Source of the DNA: Mycolicibacterium hippocampi
GTDB lineage: Bacteria > Actinomycetota > Actinomycetes > Mycobacteriales > Mycobacteriaceae
Direction: 5' to 3'
Length of the DNA stretch: 64,000 nucleotides
Assembly: GCF_010723735.1 (NCBI RefSeq)
Contig: NZ_BLLB01000002.1
Span: forward strand, 496,001 to 560,000
Positions 15,765 to 24,624 of this stretch are shown one piece after another. The notes under the pieces are model-generated. The model had not been told where the DNA came from. It did no database searches and worked only from the letters and a program-made list of their open reading frames with translations. How positions within the stretch are numbered: position 1 is the stretch's first letter; every line of letters begins with the position of its first letter. The position numbers were made by a program, and so were the translations under genes.

Positions 15765-16781
15765 TCAGCTCTTCGCCACCTTGCGGATCAACGTCCGGGT
15801 CGCTTTCTCCAGGATCTGCTGGGCTTCGTCTGGCTTGCGGGTGCGCTGCGCGCGCCGCACCGCGGCGGCGATGGTGTGCCCCTTTTCGTACCCGGCCACC
15901 ACTCGGGGGTCGACGTAGGAGCCGCGGGCCACCGCCGGCGTGTTCCCCAGCCCCTCGGCGACTTCCTTCATCACTGCCGACTCGACACGCTTGACCACCT
16001 TCTCCGACACCGGCGGGTCCGCGTCGACGAAGGCCTCGGCGGCCAGCACGGTGCCGTGCCAGGTACGCAAGTCCTTGACGCTGTACTCGTCGCCGACCAG
16101 TTCCTTGAATCGCGCGTTGAGATCGTCGGCACGGACATCGGCCCACCCGGAGGCGCTACGGCTGACGAGCAACCGTTCTGTCCGGTCCGTGCGCCGCAGC
16201 AACGACCGGACGGCTCGAACCACCTCGGGGTCCTCGATTTCCAGTGTCCGGCGCACACCGCTTTTGGCCGGGTAGTCGAACGACACCGAGCCACCGCGCA
16301 ACGTCAAGTGGTCACACTGCAGGGTGGCCAGCCCGTAGGACTCGTTCTCCTCGGCGTACTGTTCCCCGCCGGCACGGAAGTAGCCCCGGTCCAACAGGTG
16401 CAAGGCCAGGGCCAGAACCCGGTCCCGTCCCAGCCCGCGGCCAGCCAGATCCTCGGCGATTCGGGCGCGCCACTGCGGCAGTTCCAGCGACATCTCCAGC
16501 ACCCGGTCGAACTTCTCCTCGGCGCGCTCTTCCTGCCACGCCTGGTGGTATAGGTACTGACGACGACCCGCGACGTCGGTGCCGACAGCCTGGATGTGAC
16601 CGTTGGGTTGAGGGCTGATCCACACCTTCTTCCACGCCGGCGGGATGACCAGATCCTTGATGCGCTGCAATGTGGCTTCGTCGTCCAGCAGTTCGCCGTC
16701 GGTGCCGTAGTACGCGAAGCCCTTGCCTCTGCGTTTCCGGGTGATTCCCGGTTTGTCCAGTGCACTGCGCCGCAACCGCAC
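15765..16781 (-). CDS. DNA topoisomerase IB (poxvirus-like)
   Basis: The 338-residue protein has the N-terminal Topo IB domain (RRSALDKPGITRKRRGKGF, VIPPAWKKVWISP) and the C-terminal catalytic domain, including the RTWHGT motif with Arg and His-region and the active-site Tyr in RGSYVDPRVV near residue 295. It relaxes supercoiled DNA by forming a 3'-phosphotyrosyl bond. Bacterial poxvirus-like enzymes of about 340 residues are known in Deinococcus and some mycobacteria. GTG 16781 is favoured because GGAGG lies six bases upstream; a GTG at 16808 would add nine residues. Confidence 0.9.
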   Translation of the reverse strand: MRLRRSALDKPGITRKRRGKGFAYYGTDGELLDDEATLQRIKDLVIPPAWKKVWISPQPNGHIQAVGTDVAGRRQYLYHQAWQEERAEEKFDRVLEMSLELPQWRARIAEDLAGRGLGRDRVLALALHLLDRGYFRAGGEQYAEENESYGLATLQCDHLTLRGGSVSFDYPAKSGVRRTLEIEDPEVVRAVRSLLRRTDRTERLLVSRSASGWADVRADDLNARFKELVGDEYSVKDLRTWHGTVLAAEAFVDADPPVSEKVVKRVESAVMKEVAEGLGNTPAVARGSYVDPRVVAGYEKGHTIAAAVRRAQRTRKPDEAQQILEKATRTLIRKVAKS

Positions 16782-16827
16782 GCCCCGCCTCCAAGTTCCT
16801 CCGACCACCGTTTGGTGGCGCCGGGGT

Positions 16828-16851
16828 TACCCGCGTCCGTCGGAGTTACAC
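16828..16851 (-). promoter_or_regulatory. Possible SigF-type promoter of topoisomerase gene
   Basis: Minus strand GTGT (16851-16848), 15 bases, GGGTA (16832-16828). One change in the -35. It shares bases with the divergent promoter at 16845-16868. Confidence 0.35.
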
Positions 16852-16868
16852 CTTCGCGTTCGCGGGTA
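16845..16868 (+). promoter_or_regulatory. SigF-type promoter of DUF4235 gene
   Basis: GTTA, 15 bases, GGGTA. One change in the -35. It lies 42 bases upstream of ATG 16911 and overlaps the -35 region of the divergent topoisomerase promoter. Confidence 0.45.
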
Positions 16869-16910
16869 CTTGTACTCAACGCAGTCAGCACCCGTCAGGA
16901 AGCAGGCACG

Positions 16911-17183
16911 ATGAGCAGTACCTCGAAAGTCCTCTACACGCCGCTGTCGATGGTGGTCAGTGTGGCCGGTGGTCTGGTGGCCAGCGCAGTGTTCACCCAG
17001 GTCTGGAAGCGGATAGGCGAGGCTGACCAACCGCCGCCGGATCCCGACGATCTCAGCCAGTCGACGGCCAAGGTGCTGTTCGCCGCTGCGCTGCAGAGCC
17101 TGATCTTCGGTCTGGTGCGGGCCGCGGTGAACCGGGCGAGCGCCCGCGGCTACAAGGCGGTCACCAACGAAGCCCCGTCCTGA
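16911..17183 (+). CDS. DUF4235 small membrane protein
   Basis: The 90-residue protein begins with a membrane segment (YTPLSMVVSVAGGLVASAVF), continues with QVWKRIGEADQPPPDPDDLSQS and ends with a second hydrophobic helix (LFAAALQSLIFGLVRAAV). This is the DUF4235 pattern, common in actinobacteria. The function is unknown; association with SigF-type promoters suggests envelope stress. The ATG is preceded by AGGAAG. It is divergent from topoisomerase IB and convergent with the NUDIX gene. Confidence 0.8.
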   Translation: MSSTSKVLYTPLSMVVSVAGGLVASAVFTQVWKRIGEADQPPPDPDDLSQSTAKVLFAAALQSLIFGLVRAAVNRASARGYKAVTNEAPS

Positions 17184-17199
17184 CCAGCGGGTCGGCTCC

Positions 17200-17214
17200 G
17201 CCGTCAGGGACGGC
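17200..17214. terminator. Possible bidirectional hairpin between convergent genes
   Basis: GCCGTC and GACGGC form a six-base stem with a three-base loop in the 54-base gap between the convergent DUF4235 and NUDIX genes. No U-tract is visible on either strand. Confidence 0.35.
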
Positions 17215-17237
17215 CGTCGTCGGCGGCTGGGCAGCTG

Positions 17238-17954
17238 TCACCGCCAGGCGAACACCGGCTGCTCCAGCCCATCGACCGGGTCGTGGCGGCCCTCCAGCGC
17301 CAACCACCTCAACTGCAACAGGATCGCGCCCGTCGGGGCATGGATGAGGTCACCGCCCAACGGAATCTGCACAACCGGCCGGGGACTTTCGGGGATCGTG
17401 ATGAAACGCGGCGAGTCGTTTCGCAGCAGTTGGTGCAGCCCCACCCGGTAGACCGCCACCACCTCGTCGGGCGCCGGACGTGGGTCCAGTCGGCCACCGC
17501 CCCAGATCACCACCGGCGTGATGACATACCCCGACCGCGTCGGGTAATCGTCGAGTAGGCCCAGCACGCTCGCGTCGGGCATTCGGACGCCGACCTCTTC
17601 GTCGAGCTCACGCAGCGCGGCCTGCACCACGGTTTCGCCGGGGTCCAGCCGACCACCCGGCAATGCCCATTGGGCGGCGTGCGAGGTGAGTCGGGAAGCC
17701 CTGCGGCACAACAAGAATGCGGCACCACCGGACACGTCGACCATTCTGCCGTCGAGGTCTGCCGGCATCGGGCGCCCGGCGATCCAGTCGTCCACCGGTG
17801 CCGGGTCGACGCGGTCCTCACCCAGCTCGGAGTCGACGAGAACCACCGCGACGGCCGCGTGCCGCTTCGTCGGGTCCGTCACTGCGCGACGCTCGTGACC
17901 CGCCAGACGACTCCGGACCTGCTCCCGCAGCACCTCGTCGTAGGTAACGATCAC
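17238..17954 (-). CDS. NUDIX hydrolase
   Basis: The 238-residue product has a complete Nudix box, beginning GGRLDPGET and ending RELDEEVGV, at residues about 99-121, so it should hydrolyse a nucleoside diphosphate linked to another group. The extended N-terminal part with AFLLCRRASRLTSHAAQWALP and the region downstream resemble coenzyme A pyrophosphatases, but the CoA-specific UPF0035 motif is not clear. It overlaps the start of the upstream 119-residue protein gene by four bases, so they are coupled. Confidence 0.85.
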   Translation of the reverse strand: MIVTYDEVLREQVRSRLAGHERRAVTDPTKRHAAVAVVLVDSELGEDRVDPAPVDDWIAGRPMPADLDGRMVDVSGGAAFLLCRRASRLTSHAAQWALPGGRLDPGETVVQAALRELDEEVGVRMPDASVLGLLDDYPTRSGYVITPVVIWGGGRLDPRPAPDEVVAVYRVGLHQLLRNDSPRFITIPESPRPVVQIPLGGDLIHAPTGAILLQLRWLALEGRHDPVDGLEQPVFAWR

Positions 17955-18310
17955 GCCGTGATCCCGGCGGCCTGGTCGAGGTGCTGCAGCAGGTCATGCG
18001 CCGCCAACTCGATGGCCTTGTGCCGCCACTGCGAAGCCCGGTACACACAGGCGATGAGCCCGGTGCGGTGGACGCGGCGGAAGTCGCCGAAGACGAAGGC
18101 GTACCTGGCCTTGGTGCCGTCCTCGGCCCCTTCTGTCAGGCCGAGATGCCATCGCGCGTACTCCTGCCAGTCGTGCGACTCGAGGTAGGCGTTCTCTGCG
18201 GCGGCCTTCGGCTGCGCCTCACCCCAGTCGCTGTCGAGTACGTACTGCCTCGAGTTGATCAGGCCGCGAGCGTGCTCGACCGCCGCCTCGTTGACGTCAT
18301 ACTTCGCCAT
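17951..18310 (-). CDS. Conserved hypothetical protein, 119 residues
   Basis: I do not recognise a named domain. The sequence has a helical N-terminal part (VNEAAVEHARGLINSRQYVL), a Trp-rich centre (SHDWQEYARWHLGL) and an Arg/His-rich part (FGDFRRVHRTGLIACVYRA). It looks like a small soluble protein conserved in mycobacteria. The upstream neighbour ends 32 bases away and the downstream NUDIX gene overlaps it by four bases. No transmembrane segment or cysteine pair is present. Confidence 0.6.
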   Translation of the reverse strand: MAKYDVNEAAVEHARGLINSRQYVLDSDWGEAQPKAAAENAYLESHDWQEYARWHLGLTEGAEDGTKARYAFVFGDFRRVHRTGLIACVYRASQWRHKAIELAAHDLLQHLDQAAGITA

Positions 18311-18342
18311 CGCGACATTGTTTCAGCAGGTGCGTCCGCACG

Positions 18343-18636
18343 TCAGCGGTCGGTGTGCGGCGTGGGACTCTGCGCTGATTCCCACTTGGACTCCAGTGCG
18401 CGCGTCACCGCGGTGTCGGAGGGCAGCTCGGCGTCGAACGTCTCACCGTCGTCACCCTCGAAGGTGACGAGGACGGCCGGAGTGCCGTTGACTTCGCTCG
18501 CGTCCCTGTGCACCACCTTGTACGGACGCCCGTCGCCGGGCCGGTCGGGTAGCTGCAGCGAGATGATGTCGCCGGGGGCGACGTTCTCGAGTCGGTCGCT
18601 TCTCTCGAGTCGATTGTTGTCGGTCTGGCCGGCCAC
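18343..18636 (-). CDS. Small hypothetical protein, 97 residues
   Basis: This short soluble protein has a beta-rich core (PGDIISLQLPDRPGDG, YKVVHRD, PAVLVTFEGDDGETF) with an acidic character. GTG 18636 has AGGAGG five bases upstream. It follows a 48-residue gene by 14 bases, so both form a two-gene operon. No known domain could be assigned. Confidence 0.55.
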   Translation of the reverse strand: MAGQTDNNRLERSDRLENVAPGDIISLQLPDRPGDGRPYKVVHRDASEVNGTPAVLVTFEGDDGETFDAELPSDTAVTRALESKWESAQSPTPHTDR

Positions 18637-18650
18637 ACGTTCCTCCTGTT

Positions 18651-18797
18651 TCAGCTGTCGTCGTGCTCGGGTTCGGTCAGCTCGGGGGCGTTCTCCCGGG
18701 TCGCCATGCCGCCTTCACCGCCGTGATCGGCCGGCCCGGGACGGCCGCCCTTCGGCTTCTCTGCCCGGCCGTCGGCTGGATCTGTGTTCGCACCCAT
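18651..18797 (-). CDS. Tiny hydrophilic protein, 48 residues
   Basis: A short polar protein rich in Gly, Asp, Glu and Pro (MGANTDPADG start, ELTEPEHDDS end) with AAGGGG before ATG 18797. Such disordered stress peptides are common in mycobacteria. It is followed by the 97-residue gene in the same direction. Confidence 0.5.
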   Translation of the reverse strand: MGANTDPADGRAEKPKGGRPGPADHGGEGGMATRENAPELTEPEHDDS

Positions 18798-18872
18798 TAC
18801 GCGCCCCTTCGTCAGGGGTGACGTACCCCGATCCGACACATCCGACTCAGCCGTGATCGAACCGTCGCGTGG

Positions 18873-18895
18873 GTTTGATCACCGACCAGGGGGTA
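18873..18895 (+). promoter_or_regulatory. SigF-type promoter of the DJ-1/PfpI gene
   Basis: GGTTT (18872-18876), 14 bases, GGGTA (18891-18895). Spacing is one base shorter than usual from GTTT. It lies 33 bases upstream of ATG 18929. Confidence 0.5.
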
Positions 18896-18928
18896 ACCGG
18901 ATAACCACCTGATGAAAGGAGCCGCAAC

Positions 18929-19486
18929 ATGCCCAATGAACTCGATGGCCGAACGATCGCGTTCCTCGCCGCCGACGGTGTCGAGAAGGTCGAACTCGAG
19001 CAGCCGCGGGATGCGGTGACCAACGCCGGTGGACGGGTCGAACTGCTGTCGGTGAAGTCCGGTGAGATCGACGCGCGCAACCACGATCTCGAGCCCGCCG
19101 GCACGTTCCCGGTGGACCGGGTGGTCGCCGACGCCAGAGTAGACGAGTTCGACGCTCTGGTGCTGCCAGGCGGCACGGTGAACGGGGACAAGCTGCGCCT
19201 CGACGAGTCGGCTGTGGCGTTCGTCCGTGACTTCGTCCGCTCCGGTAAACCCGTCGCCGCCATCTGCCATGGACCGTGGGCGCTGGTGGAAGCCGGGGTG
19301 GTCCGAGACCGGACGCTGACGTCCTACCCGAGCCTGCGCACCGACCTTCGCAACGCCGGAGCGACCGTCGTCGACCAGCAGGTGTGCATCGACGGCAATC
19401 TGATCACCAGTCGGTCGCCCGCCGACCTGCCCGCCTTCTGCCAGGCGATCACCGACCAATTCGCGAACACCCCGGCGCACACGTGA
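18929..19486 (+). CDS. DJ-1/PfpI family protein
   Basis: The 185-residue protein has the nucleophile elbow AAICHGPWAL with C113 and H114 and the upstream Glu in DGVEKVELEQP (E19), as in PfpI/YhbO proteins. Members act as glyoxalases, protease-like hydrolases or protein and nucleic acid deglycases in stress survival; the activity of this one cannot be told from sequence. GAAAGGAG lies eight bases before the ATG. The SigF-like promoter fits a stationary-phase or oxidative stress role. Confidence 0.9.
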   Translation: MPNELDGRTIAFLAADGVEKVELEQPRDAVTNAGGRVELLSVKSGEIDARNHDLEPAGTFPVDRVVADARVDEFDALVLPGGTVNGDKLRLDESAVAFVRDFVRSGKPVAAICHGPWALVEAGVVRDRTLTSYPSLRTDLRNAGATVVDQQVCIDGNLITSRSPADLPAFCQAITDQFANTPAHT

Positions 19487-19522
19487 GACCGCGATCGAGC
19501 GGGTTGTTCACCTGCGCTGTGT

Positions 19523-19537
19523 ATAACCGACGGTTAT
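19523..19537. promoter_or_regulatory. Perfect palindrome upstream of the ctpI operon
   Basis: ATAACCG, one base, CGGTTAT: seven-base arms, 44 bases before ATG 19581. This looks like the operator of a dimeric regulator for the three-gene operon that follows. No regulator gene is adjacent. Confidence 0.5.
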
Positions 19538-19580
19538 CGGAAGATGACGACCAGGCGAACAAACCGGCCCAGGAGACGCA

Positions 19581-20078
19581 ATGAGTGCCATTTCAACGGC
19601 CTTTCGAGGCTTGACGAAGGTGGCCGATGCCACGACGGCCACAGCGGGGGCCGTTGGCGGCGCCGCGATCAACGGAGTGGCCGGCGGTGTGCGAGGTGCG
19701 GCCAACGGCGTCCGCACAGGACTGTCCAGCGGTAGCCGATCCCCGGCGGCGGCCGCGCTCACCATCGGGGCCATCGGCGCCGCCGGTCTTGTCGAGTGGC
19801 CCCTGCTGGTCACCGTTGGCGGGGCTGCACTGGTCGTGCACCGGCTCAGTCAGCGCGCCGGCGAGGCGGATGCCGCCCCCGCGGTCACGACGGCCACGCG
19901 GCAGAGCGTCGCCCCTCCGGTGAAGAAGGTGGCGCCAGCCAAAAAAGCCCCGGCTAAAAAGGCTCCGGCAAAGAAAGCCCCGGCGAAGAAGGCCTCCGCT
20001 AAGAAGGCCTCCTCTAAGAACCCATCGGCCCGGCCGGCGCGCAAGGCGGGTTCGCCGCGGCGCACTGCCGGGAAGTGA
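19581..20078 (+). CDS. Membrane protein with lysine-rich AKKAP repeat tail
   Basis: The 165-residue protein has a Gly/Ala-rich helical N-terminus, one or two hydrophobic segments (ALTIGAIGAAGLVEWPLLVT and on to VVHRL) and, after residue 113, a tail of AKKAP repeats ending in RPARKAG and RRTAGK, resembling histone H1-like or HupB tails. Such a tail can bind nucleic acid or acidic lipid. It starts the operon with the ctpI gene, whose GTG overlaps its TGA. The EWPLLVT segment resembles EWPVALV in the third gene of the operon, so these two share a small membrane module. Confidence 0.75.
   Translation: MSAISTAFRGLTKVADATTATAGAVGGAAINGVAGGVRGAANGVRTGLSSGSRSPAAAALTIGAIGAAGLVEWPLLVTVGGAALVVHRLSQRAGEADAAPAVTTATRQSVAPPVKKVAPAKKAPAKKAPAKKAPAKKASAKKASSKNPSARPARKAGSPRRTAGK
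19932..20024 (+). repeat. Coding repeat of the AKKAP tail
   Basis: About five copies of a 15-base unit encoding APAKK, imperfect at DNA level, in the 3' part of the preceding gene. Expansion or loss of units would keep the frame. Confidence 0.7.
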
Positions 20079-23000
20079 GTTCTCTCCTCGGACGCCTGGC
20101 GGGGACCGCAACCAGCATTGCGCTCGCCCCCGTCACGCTGAGCGTCGGATTTGCCGCGTCCGGGCTGCGATTGGGCACCAGGGTCACGACAAGCGTGGCC
20201 CGTGGCCTGGGAGATGTCGTGCCGGGCGACGCGCGTGCGGCGGTGATGAGCGCCACGCGCGAGCTGGTCGGAAGTGAACCGGTCCGTCGGCGGTGGCGCC
20301 ACGAGGACCGCTGCTGGATCGAGGTCCGCGGCCTGACCGCCGGGACCGGATCCGACCTCGCTGCAGCGCTGCTCGATTCGGTGCGGGCTGTCCCCGGGGT
20401 GCGGTCCGCGGTACTCAACCAACCGACCTCGCGGATGGTCGTGTCCGTCGACCCGGACGGGCCCACCCTGGACGAGTTGTGCCGGATCGTCGCCGACGTC
20501 GAGGAGCAGGCCGGCAGCGACGCCCGCATCACCGGTCCGACCGACCTGCCGGGTGACGGGGTGGTGCTGGGCGGGCTGCTGATCGCGGCGGCGGCCAACG
20601 GCCTCGGGTTCTGCGCAGCAGCCGCCGGGCGCACCTTGTTCTGGCCGGCGCTGCCCACCGGCCTGGTCGCCGCGGTGACCGCGGTCGACTACCAACCCCG
20701 GTTGCGTGCCGTCGTCGAGAAGCGTCTCGGCGACGCCGCGGCCGACACCGCGATCGCCCTTGCCGCCGCGTCGGTCTACACACTCACTCAGGCCCCGTCC
20801 TCGCTGGCCGTCGAGTTCCTCAGGAACCTCAGCCAACTCGGCGAACTCACCGCGGCCGCCCAGGTCTGGCAGCGCCACGAGGCCACACTCGGCGATCACG
20901 CGGACTCGACGGGCACCGACGAGGACGGAGATGTCGTCCGGCCGTGCCCGTTGCCGTTGGGTCCGATCGAGCGTCATGCCCAGCGCAGCGGGGTGGCGCA
21001 GGGCGTCGCCGCCCCATCGGTCGGCCTGCTGACCGGCGACCTCAATGCCGCTGCCACCGCCGCGGTGGTCGCCGCACCCAAGGCCGCCCGCCACGCGCGT
21101 GAGGCGTTCGCGGCGACGTTGGGGCGCGGGCTGGCCGAGCACCACGACGTGCTCACGCTGCGCCCCGATGCGCTGCGTCGCCTCGACCGCGCCGACGCCG
21201 TGGTGGTCGATCCCCGGGTCCTGCTCACCGATCGGTTACGGGTCGGCGGGCTGCGCGCAGTTGCCGAGCACGACCGCGCCGCGATCTGGCAGTGGGCGCA
21301 GGAACAGGTCCACAACGGTGCGCTGGCCGCCGGGTGGCACGACGTCCCGCGGCGCGACCGCGTGGCGCGCAACGGCAAAGCCGGGAAGATCCCGCAGGTT
21401 GTCCCGCAGATTTTTGTCGGCCGTACCCCGCACCCCTTGGCGGCGAACGTGGTCGCGGCGATCCGGCGTGCCGACATCGAGGCGGTGTCGGTGACGTGCG
21501 AGGAACTCGGCGATCTGCGTTCGTCTTTCGACGAGTTGCGGCCGGTGGCGGGATCCATGGATTCCGCCATGCTGGCCACCGTGCAGGCTCTGCAGGCTGA
21601 CGGACGCACCGTGGCCGTGCTCTCCGGCGATGCCGGGCGGGCGCTGTCCGCTGCCGACGTGGCGATCGGTCTTGCTTGCCCGGGGCGGCAGCCACCGTGG
21701 CAGGCCGACTTGCTGATTTCCGAGCTCAGCTCGGCATGGCGGATCATGCACGCCATCCCTGCGGCTCGGCGCGCGAGCCGCCGTGGTGTCGAACTCGCCA
21801 CCAGCGCAACGATTCTGGGTTCCATCCTGATGATCCCCGGGGTTCGCGGTCGCGGCCCCGGGCCCATAACCGCCGGCGCCGCCGCCGGCCTGGCCACCGG
21901 CGTATGGCTGGCTCGGGGAGTGTTCACCGCCCCGGTGCCGACACCGGCTCCGATGGACGAATGGCACGCGATGTCGGTGGACCAGGTTCGAGAGGCGCTG
22001 CCGCAGCCGACGATTCAGGCGAGTCCACCGCGATCGCGGCTGGCCGCGTCGGCCAGCGCCTCCTCGGCGCTGGTCGGCAACGTGACGGGGCCGGCGCTTC
22101 GGCTGGTGGCAGAGTTGGGCTCGGCTGTTCGCCAGGAACTGTCCGACCCGTTGACGCCGGTGTTGGCCGTCGGCTCGGCGGCCAGTGCCCTTCTGGGGTC
22201 ACCGGTCGACGCCATCCTGGTCGGGTCGGTCCTCACCGGCAACGCAGTGCTGGCCGCGTCCCAGCAGGTACGCGCTGAGCGGCTGTTGCGGCGCCTGCTG
22301 GCGGTGCAGGACCCGCCGGCCCGGTTGCTACTCGACGACGGCTACAGCAGCGTCAGCGCAGCACGGTTGCTTCCCGGCCAACTCATCGAGGTACGTTCCG
22401 GTGAAGTGATTCCGGCCGACTGCCGGATCGTCGAGGCCACCGACCTCGAGGTCGACGAGGCCTCGCTCACGGGTGAGTCTCTGCCGGTGCCGAAGCAACC
22501 CGAGTCCACGCCGGGCGCCGCGGTCGCCGAACGTAGCTGCATGCTTTTCGCGACGACAACCGTGGTCGCCGGTAGTGCGGTGGCGGTGGTGACGACTGTC
22601 GGGGCGCAGACGCAGGTGCGACGGGCGGCCGAGGTGGCTCCGGCGCAGGGTTCGGCGGTCGGGTTGCAGTCTCAGCTTCGGGAATTGACCAATCGGGCGT
22701 TGCCGTTCAGCCTGGCCGGCGGAGCGCTCGTCAGCGGTCTCGGTCTGCTGCGCATGGCACCGCTGCGTCAGGCAGTGTCCAGTGGCGTGGCCGTCGCCGT
22801 CGCTGCCGTGCCCGAGGGCCTGCCGCTGGTCGCCACCCTCGCGCAGCAGGCCTCGGCGCGCCGGCTCACCCGGGCGGGCGTCTTGGTTCGCAGCCCGAAG
22901 TCCGTGGAGGCGCTCGGCCGCATCGACGTGGTGTGCTTCGACAAGACCGGCACCCTCAGCGAGAACCGGCTGCGGGTGTCCCGTGTGCACAGCACAGCGG

Positions 23001-24592
23001 ATTTCACCGACGAACAGGTGCTGACGTTCGCCGCGGCGGCGACCGCCCCCAAGAACGGCGCCCGGCACGAGCACGCCACCGATGCCGCGGTGATCGCCGC
23101 TGCGCCCACCGGGCAACCGGAGTACAACGGCGACGCGGTGCACCTGCCGTTCAGGTCCGGCAGACCGTTCTCGGCCTCGCTCATCGGGACTGAGCTCGTC
23201 CTCAAGGGCGCGCCGGAAGTGGTGCTCGCGGCCGGCCTCGGCCACAACGGTTCGCTCGCCGAGGCGATACACGAGATGGCGGAGTCCGGATTGCGCGTCA
23301 TCGCGGTGGCGCGCCGGACGGTGACGGCGGCGCAGGTCGAAGCCGCACGCGAAAGCGACGAGGCCTTCGCAGAACTGTGTGGCAGCGACCTGCAGGCGGC
23401 CGGGCTGCTCGGTATCTCGGATACCCCGCGCGAGGAGGCGGCCGGGCTGCTCAGGGCGCTCCAGGATCAGGACATCGCCGTTCGGCTGGCCACCGGGGAC
23501 CACCCGGTCACCGCGGCGGCGATCGCCGCCGAGCTGGGGCTGCCGGTGACGCTCGATCAGGTGATCAGCGGCTCCGAATGGGAGGCCTTGTCGCGTCGGG
23601 GCCAGAAAGCCGCGGTGCGCGACAAAGTGGTGTTCGCCCGGATGACACCGGAACACAAAGTCCAGCTGGTGCAGACACTGGAACGCGTCGGCCTGGTCTG
23701 CGCGATGGTCGGTGACGGCGCCAACGACGCAGCGGCGATCCGCTCGGCCACGGTGGGCATCGGGGTGGCCGGCCACGGCACCGACCCGGCGCGCACGGCC
23801 GCCGACGTGATGCTGCTCGACGGTCGCATCGGCTCTCTCCTGGACGCGATCGACGAAGGCCGCCAGTTGTGGCGTCGGGTCCAGGCCGCGGTGGCGGTGC
23901 TGCTCGGCGGCAATGCCGGTGAGGTCGCGTTCGCCATCGTGGGCTCAGCGCTGACAGGTCGGTCGCCGCTGAACACCCGTCAGTTGCTGCTGGTCAACAT
24001 GATGACCGACGCCCTGCCGGCGGCGGCACTGGCCGTCAGCCCCGCAGTGGGCACCGAGGACGGCGCAGGCCGTGGACCGGACCAGGCAGCGCTGTGGCGG
24101 ACTGTCGCGATCCGCGGCACCACCACTGCGGCCGCCGCGACGACGGCGTGGTTGATGGCCGGGTTCACCTTGCAGCCGCGACGGGCGTCGACGGTGGCGC
24201 TGGTCGCGCTCGTCTCCACCCAGTTGGGTCAGACGCTCATCGATTCGCACAGCCCCCTGGTGGTCACCACGGCGGCCGGTTCGCTGGTCACGCTCGGCGC
24301 GCTCATCAGCACTCCTGGGGTCAGCCAGCTGCTGGGGTGTACGCCGCTGGGCCCCATCGGCTGGACGCAGGCACTCGGAACAGCTGGGGTGGCCACCGCG
24401 GCGGCCGCAATCGCCCCGCGGGTGCTGAGCCGCGTTCAGTCCTCGATGTCGAGCACTCCCAGCCGCCACAACACGGCGTACATTTCACGAAGCGGCATCG
24501 CGATGAAATGGGACACCACAGAGATCGGGTCCGAGGAAGCGCCGGCACCAGTGTTGGACACGTCTCCCACGGTCCAGACGACCGGCGTCTAG
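20075..24592 (+). CDS. ctpI: Giant cation-transporting P-type ATPase, CtpI-like
   Basis: The 1505-residue protein carries a complete P-type ATPase in its second half: SLTGESLP near residue 799, VPEGLPLV near 912, FDKTGTLSENR near 956 with the phosphorylated Asp, and MVGDGANDAAA near 1213, followed by C-terminal membrane helices. The first half has an HMA-like segment (about 85-150) and a degenerate second P-domain (about 470-570, with VLSGDAGRALSAADVAIGL in place of the GDGxND region, and no DKTG). CtpI of M. tuberculosis is built this way. The metal transported is unknown. GTG 20075 overlaps the upstream stop. Confidence 0.85.
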   Translation: MSSLLGRLAGTATSIALAPVTLSVGFAASGLRLGTRVTTSVARGLGDVVPGDARAAVMSATRELVGSEPVRRRWRHEDRCWIEVRGLTAGTGSDLAAALLDSVRAVPGVRSAVLNQPTSRMVVSVDPDGPTLDELCRIVADVEEQAGSDARITGPTDLPGDGVVLGGLLIAAAANGLGFCAAAAGRTLFWPALPTGLVAAVTAVDYQPRLRAVVEKRLGDAAADTAIALAAASVYTLTQAPSSLAVEFLRNLSQLGELTAAAQVWQRHEATLGDHADSTGTDEDGDVVRPCPLPLGPIERHAQRSGVAQGVAAPSVGLLTGDLNAAATAAVVAAPKAARHAREAFAATLGRGLAEHHDVLTLRPDALRRLDRADAVVVDPRVLLTDRLRVGGLRAVAEHDRAAIWQWAQEQVHNGALAAGWHDVPRRDRVARNGKAGKIPQVVPQIFVGRTPHPLAANVVAAIRRADIEAVSVTCEELGDLRSSFDELRPVAGSMDSAMLATVQALQADGRTVAVLSGDAGRALSAADVAIGLACPGRQPPWQADLLISELSSAWRIMHAIPAARRASRRGVELATSATILGSILMIPGVRGRGPGPITAGAAAGLATGVWLARGVFTAPVPTPAPMDEWHAMSVDQVREALPQPTIQASPPRSRLAASASASSALVGNVTGPALRLVAELGSAVRQELSDPLTPVLAVGSAASALLGSPVDAILVGSVLTGNAVLAASQQVRAERLLRRLLAVQDPPARLLLDDGYSSVSAARLLPGQLIEVRSGEVIPADCRIVEATDLEVDEASLTGESLPVPKQPESTPGAAVAERSCMLFATTTVVAGSAVAVVTTVGAQTQVRRAAEVAPAQGSAVGLQSQLRELTNRALPFSLAGGALVSGLGLLRMAPLRQAVSSGVAVAVAAVPEGLPLVATLAQQASARRLTRAGVLVRSPKSVEALGRIDVVCFDKTGTLSENRLRVSRVHSTADFTDEQVLTFAAAATAPKNGARHEHATDAAVIAAAPTGQPEYNGDAVHLPFRSGRPFSASLIGTELVLKGAPEVVLAAGLGHNGSLAEAIHEMAESGLRVIAVARRTVTAAQVEAARESDEAFAELCGSDLQAAGLLGISDTPREEAAGLLRALQDQDIAVRLATGDHPVTAAAIAAELGLPVTLDQVISGSEWEALSRRGQKAAVRDKVVFARMTPEHKVQLVQTLERVGLVCAMVGDGANDAAAIRSATVGIGVAGHGTDPARTAADVMLLDGRIGSLLDAIDEGRQLWRRVQAAVAVLLGGNAGEVAFAIVGSALTGRSPLNTRQLLLVNMMTDALPAAALAVSPAVGTEDGAGRGPDQAALWRTVAIRGTTTAAAATTAWLMAGFTLQPRRASTVALVALVSTQLGQTLIDSHSPLVVTTAAGSLVTLGALISTPGVSQLLGCTPLGPIGWTQALGTAGVATAAAAIAPRVLSRVQSSMSSTPSRHNTAYISRSGIAMKWDTTEIGSEEAPAPVLDTSPTVQTTGV

Positions 24593-24624
24593 AAAGCAAA
24601 CACGCCATGACCGAAAGGCGACAA

